Shown here one piece after another: positions 8,901 through 9,745 of a DNA stretch of 9,745 nt. Made by a program: the position numbers and the translations under genes. The first letter of the stretch is position 1; every line of letters starts with the position of its first letter. Under the pieces are notes generated by a model that had not been told where the DNA came from, ran no database searches, and worked only from the letters and a program-made list of their open reading frames with translations. This DNA is from Sediminibacterium sp. (lineage in GTDB: Bacteria; Bacteroidota; Bacteroidia; Chitinophagales; Chitinophagaceae), in NCBI GenBank assembly GCA_023263235.1, contig JALQXE010000150.1:1-9745 (forward strand), given 5' to 3'.

Positions 8901-9324
8901 TGATAGCTATGTAGAAAATATTGGTGAAAGACTTTCTTTATATACGCGATTAGATCAATCGGAAGACGATAACGAACTAGAGCAAATGAAAGTAGAATTA
9001 ACCGATCGCTTTGGGCCATTGCCAGATCCAGTTAATGATTTATTTATTACCATTCAATGTAGAAGACTAGCTATAGCATTGGGTTTTGAAAAAATGACAT
9101 TAAAAGAACATACCATGCGCTGTTTCTTTATCAATAGGCCAGACTCACCGTATTTTGAAAGCGACACTTTTAAAAATCTATTGGCATTTACCAATACTTC
9201 TATGAACAATGCGCACTTTAAACAAGTAGGAAAAACCTTCATCCTAGTGATAAGAGATATAAATGGAATGGAGGCTTGTTATCGTACTTTAACCAAAATG
9301 TATAATGGGGTATTGGGAAAATAA
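5935..9324 (+). CDS. mfd: Transcription-repair coupling factor Mfd (DEAD/DEAH-type DNA translocase)
   Basis: Cytosolic ATP-driven translocase that pushes stalled RNA polymerase off DNA lesions and recruits UvrA for nucleotide excision repair. It has 1129 residues, near the usual 1150. The N-terminal third is the UvrB-like region, with NLNGSAAAFVLQSI as a relic of the P-loop and FERTDFVYEPGQFALRGGIL (about residues 171-190). The RNA polymerase-interacting CarD-like domain starts near 443 (LRDLQPGDYVTHIDHGVGVY). The motor has Walker A GDVGFGKT (597-604), DEEQ (698-701), TATPIPR (724-730) and QLRGRVGR (867-874). The TRG region is GSGFQIAMRDLDIRGAGNLL (909 on). The C-terminal D7 domain runs from about 980. 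UvrB-like, CarD-like and D7 parts together exclude RecG. ATG 5935 is preferred over GTG 5926 (three extra codons, MAG), because GTG lies almost on the promoter element. Stop TAA at 9322-9324. Confidence 0.97.
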   Translation: MNEQSLFERLEKSPLLNNLVDRIAMSNGKENALQVFLQNLNGSAAAFVLQSIFSNAATSHLNHMVVLNDAEEAAYFFNSIESVTEALDLFYFPSSFKSPHNFSLLNPSHVMLRTEALTKISMGGNKKIIVTYPEALFEKVVLAKTLQQNIIQIKTNDNLDLNTLMQQMVDYGFERTDFVYEPGQFALRGGILDIYSFGNEKPYRIELFGEEVDSIRLFDPATQLSERKLLQINIIPNVTTQFEDTEKIPLLDFLTKDTIVWLKDWDITKQKGLDQFEALETFVTHHAAMNKADENDPHKKESHIDDFETVAATESKLKSHTLIEWGFHAHLSKEKIVFNTQSQPVFNRQFQYLIANLQDLEKQGYTLYLFAEQAKQLERLHAIFTDLKTEIQFIPIVKSIHEGFIDHDHKMVCYTDHQIFQRYHKYKVKQAYSKSKAITLRTLRDLQPGDYVTHIDHGVGVYSGLQKIEVNGHTQEAVRIIYKDSDILYVNINSLHKISKYTGKEGAPPKVNKLGSDAWLKLKDKTKAKVKAIAFDLIKLYAHRKAQAGFAFTPDNYMIHELEASFMYEDTVDQAKAIADVKKDMEQASPMDRLVCGDVGFGKTEVAIRAAFKAAIDGKQVAVLVPTTILAFQHYKTFKDRLKDFPVTVDYINRFKSSKEKKETIEKVKQGKIDILVGTHGILGKEVGFKDLGLMIIDEEQKFGVAHKEKLKTLRTTVDCLTLTATPIPRTLHFSLMGARDLSIINTAPANRQPIHTEVQVFHEDIIRESIYYETERGGQVFFIHNRVQGLAEMCAMIQKLCPDLSIGFAHGQLEGHQLEEKIFDFIERRYDVLVCTNIVESGVDIPNVNTIIVNNAHHFGLSDLHQLRGRVGRSNKKAFCYLLAPPIGTLPDESRKRLQTLEQFSELGSGFQIAMRDLDIRGAGNLLGGEQSGFMAEIGFEMYQKILAEAVRELKRSDFQELFKEEISKQDDFVSDCTIDTDLEIMIPDSYVENIGERLSLYTRLDQSEDDNELEQMKVELTDRFGPLPDPVNDLFITIQCRRLAIALGFEKMTLKEHTMRCFFINRPDSPYFESDTFKNLLAFTNTSMNNAHFKQVGKTFILVIRDINGMEACYRTLTKMYNGVLGK

Positions 9325-9368
9325 AAAAGTAAATAACCCCACTCGTTGATGGGTTGGTATAAAATAAA

Positions 9369-9397
9369 TCGAGGCCACCGTTTATGGGTGGCCTCGA
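9369..9397 (-). terminator. Terminator hairpin between convergent mfd and the small 3' gene
   Basis: TCGAGGCCACC (9369-9379) and GGTGGCCTCGA (9387-9397) form a perfect 11-bp GC-rich stem with a seven-base loop. On the minus strand it is followed by TTTATTTTA, a fair U-rich tail, so it best fits the small gene at 9686-9480. On the plus strand it is followed by ten A, not T, so as an mfd terminator it would be atypical, though the hairpin may still mark the mfd 3' end. Confidence 0.75.
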
Positions 9398-9417
9398 AAA
9401 AAAAAATTCATAAGAGG

Positions 9418-9437
9418 ATCAGACGCGCGCGTCTGAT
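9418..9437. repeat. Perfect 20-nt palindrome with an alternating CG core
   Basis: ATCAGACGCGCGCGTCTGAT equals its own reverse complement over all 20 bases, with eight alternating C and G (9424-9431) at the centre. It sits between the A10 tract and the end of the small minus-strand gene, in otherwise AT-rich DNA. As RNA it would form a stem of up to eight pairs with a CGCG loop on either strand. On the plus strand GTTTGT follows, so it could help end mfd transcripts; on the minus strand the T10 run begins 11 nt later. A dimeric protein's binding site is an alternative. Role unproven. Confidence 0.6.
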
Positions 9438-9479
9438 GTTTGTAATAACTAGTTCTTATTTATAAAGTACTAGATAAAA

Positions 9480-9686
9480 TTAAAATCCTTTTTTAGCTAC
9501 ACCATCAGCAATTGCTTTTAAAGCATTTGCTTCACTCATGATTGCAGCCATTTTATTTCCTTTACCATCGTGACCGCCTGCCATGTAACCGCCTTTTGCA
9601 GTTTTAGTTACAACAGCGTCATGCATTGGTACGTTTTTTTCTTTTGTCTTTAAGCAATACGCTTTGATCATTTTTGAAGTGTCCAT
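9480..9686 (-). CDS. Small basic protein, possible degenerate DUF5679-like zinc ribbon
   Basis: A 68-residue cytosolic protein with no signal peptide or membrane segment. It has 12 lysines. The N-terminal half reads KAYCLKTKEKN and later GGHDGKGNKM. Compared from memory with DUF5679 proteins (AYCxKC ... CPxCGTKM), these segments line up with the same spacing, but three of the four metal-binding Cys are replaced by T, H and K; only C11 remains. The C-terminal part (MSEANALKAIADGVAKKGF) looks like an amphipathic helix. No enzymatic residues are evident and the function is unknown. The ATG at 9684-9686 gives MDTSKMIKAYC; a second Met (M6) is a possible alternative start. No Shine-Dalgarno motif is visible; the upstream bases are A-rich, as is common in Bacteroidota. 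The conserved-looking composition and the hairpin terminator downstream argue for a real gene. Confidence 0.75.
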   Translation of the reverse strand: MDTSKMIKAYCLKTKEKNVPMHDAVVTKTAKGGYMAGGHDGKGNKMAAIMSEANALKAIADGVAKKGF

Positions 9687-9745
9687 TTTGTATAAATTTT
9701 AGTGTTTAAATTGCTAAACTGAAAGTAGGTTATTTATCGTGATTC
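9687..9745 (-). promoter_or_regulatory. Upstream region of the small minus-strand gene, cut by the window edge
   Basis: Fifty-nine AT-rich bases upstream of the small gene probably hold its promoter. The nearest -7-like string on the minus strand, TACTTTCA, has two mismatches to TAnnTTTG, so no site can be named with confidence. Confidence 0.25.

Noticed and set aside
5935..9324. Possibility that the helicase is RecG or part of a defence system
   Set aside because: UvrB-like N terminus, CarD-like domain, TRG region and D7 domain in order are diagnostic of Mfd.
9335..9355. AACCC...GGGTT hairpin right after the mfd stop
   Set aside because: Five to six pairs with a bulge or an 11-base loop, and no T run follows; not enough for a terminator call.
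9449..9473. Inverted repeat CTAGT...ACTAG just after the small gene
   Set aside because: Only five perfect pairs, AT-rich, with a long loop and no U tail; too weak to call a terminator.

Overview
The window reads as a chromosomal stretch from an AT-rich member of the Bacteroidota, probably near Chitinophagaceae. Three signs support this: a secreted subtilase with a C-terminal type IX secretion (T9SS) sorting domain, a GEVED-type module in that protein, and an exact Bacteroidota -7 promoter element (TAnnTTTG) in front of mfd. The phylum is well supported; the family is a guess. All genes look intact and native. I see no mobile element, CRISPR array, tRNA or rRNA gene.

Layout. (1) Positions 2-766 (+) hold the C-terminal half of a single-chain glycyl-tRNA synthetase that enters from the left edge. 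(2) A perfect 41-nt inverted repeat at 781-821 sits exactly midway between this gene and the convergent reductase, and should terminate both. (3) Positions 5343-836 (-) hold a two-gene unit: a large exported S8 peptidase, then after 11 bp a cytosolic ferredoxin-NADP reductase. (4) A 93-bp divergent intergenic region (5344-5436) separates the peptidase from a small lipoprotein gene on the plus strand (5437-5898). (5) mfd, the transcription-repair coupling factor, follows (5935-9324, +). Its own promoter element lies in the 36-bp gap and implies an extremely short or absent 5' leader. (6) A convergent intergenic region (9325-9479) holds a terminator hairpin, a 10-A tract and a GC-rich perfect 20-nt palindrome. 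(7) A 68-codon gene on the minus strand (9686-9480) encodes a small basic protein that looks like a DUF5679-type zinc ribbon with most of its metal ligands lost.

The genes do not form one pathway: they are a translation gene, a DNA repair gene, a secreted protease, a redox enzyme and two small conserved unknowns. No multi-gene defence or biosynthetic system is visible. The points most worth a second look are the degenerate zinc-ribbon protein, the near-leaderless mfd start, the GC-rich palindrome, and the shared core of the two terminator hairpins.
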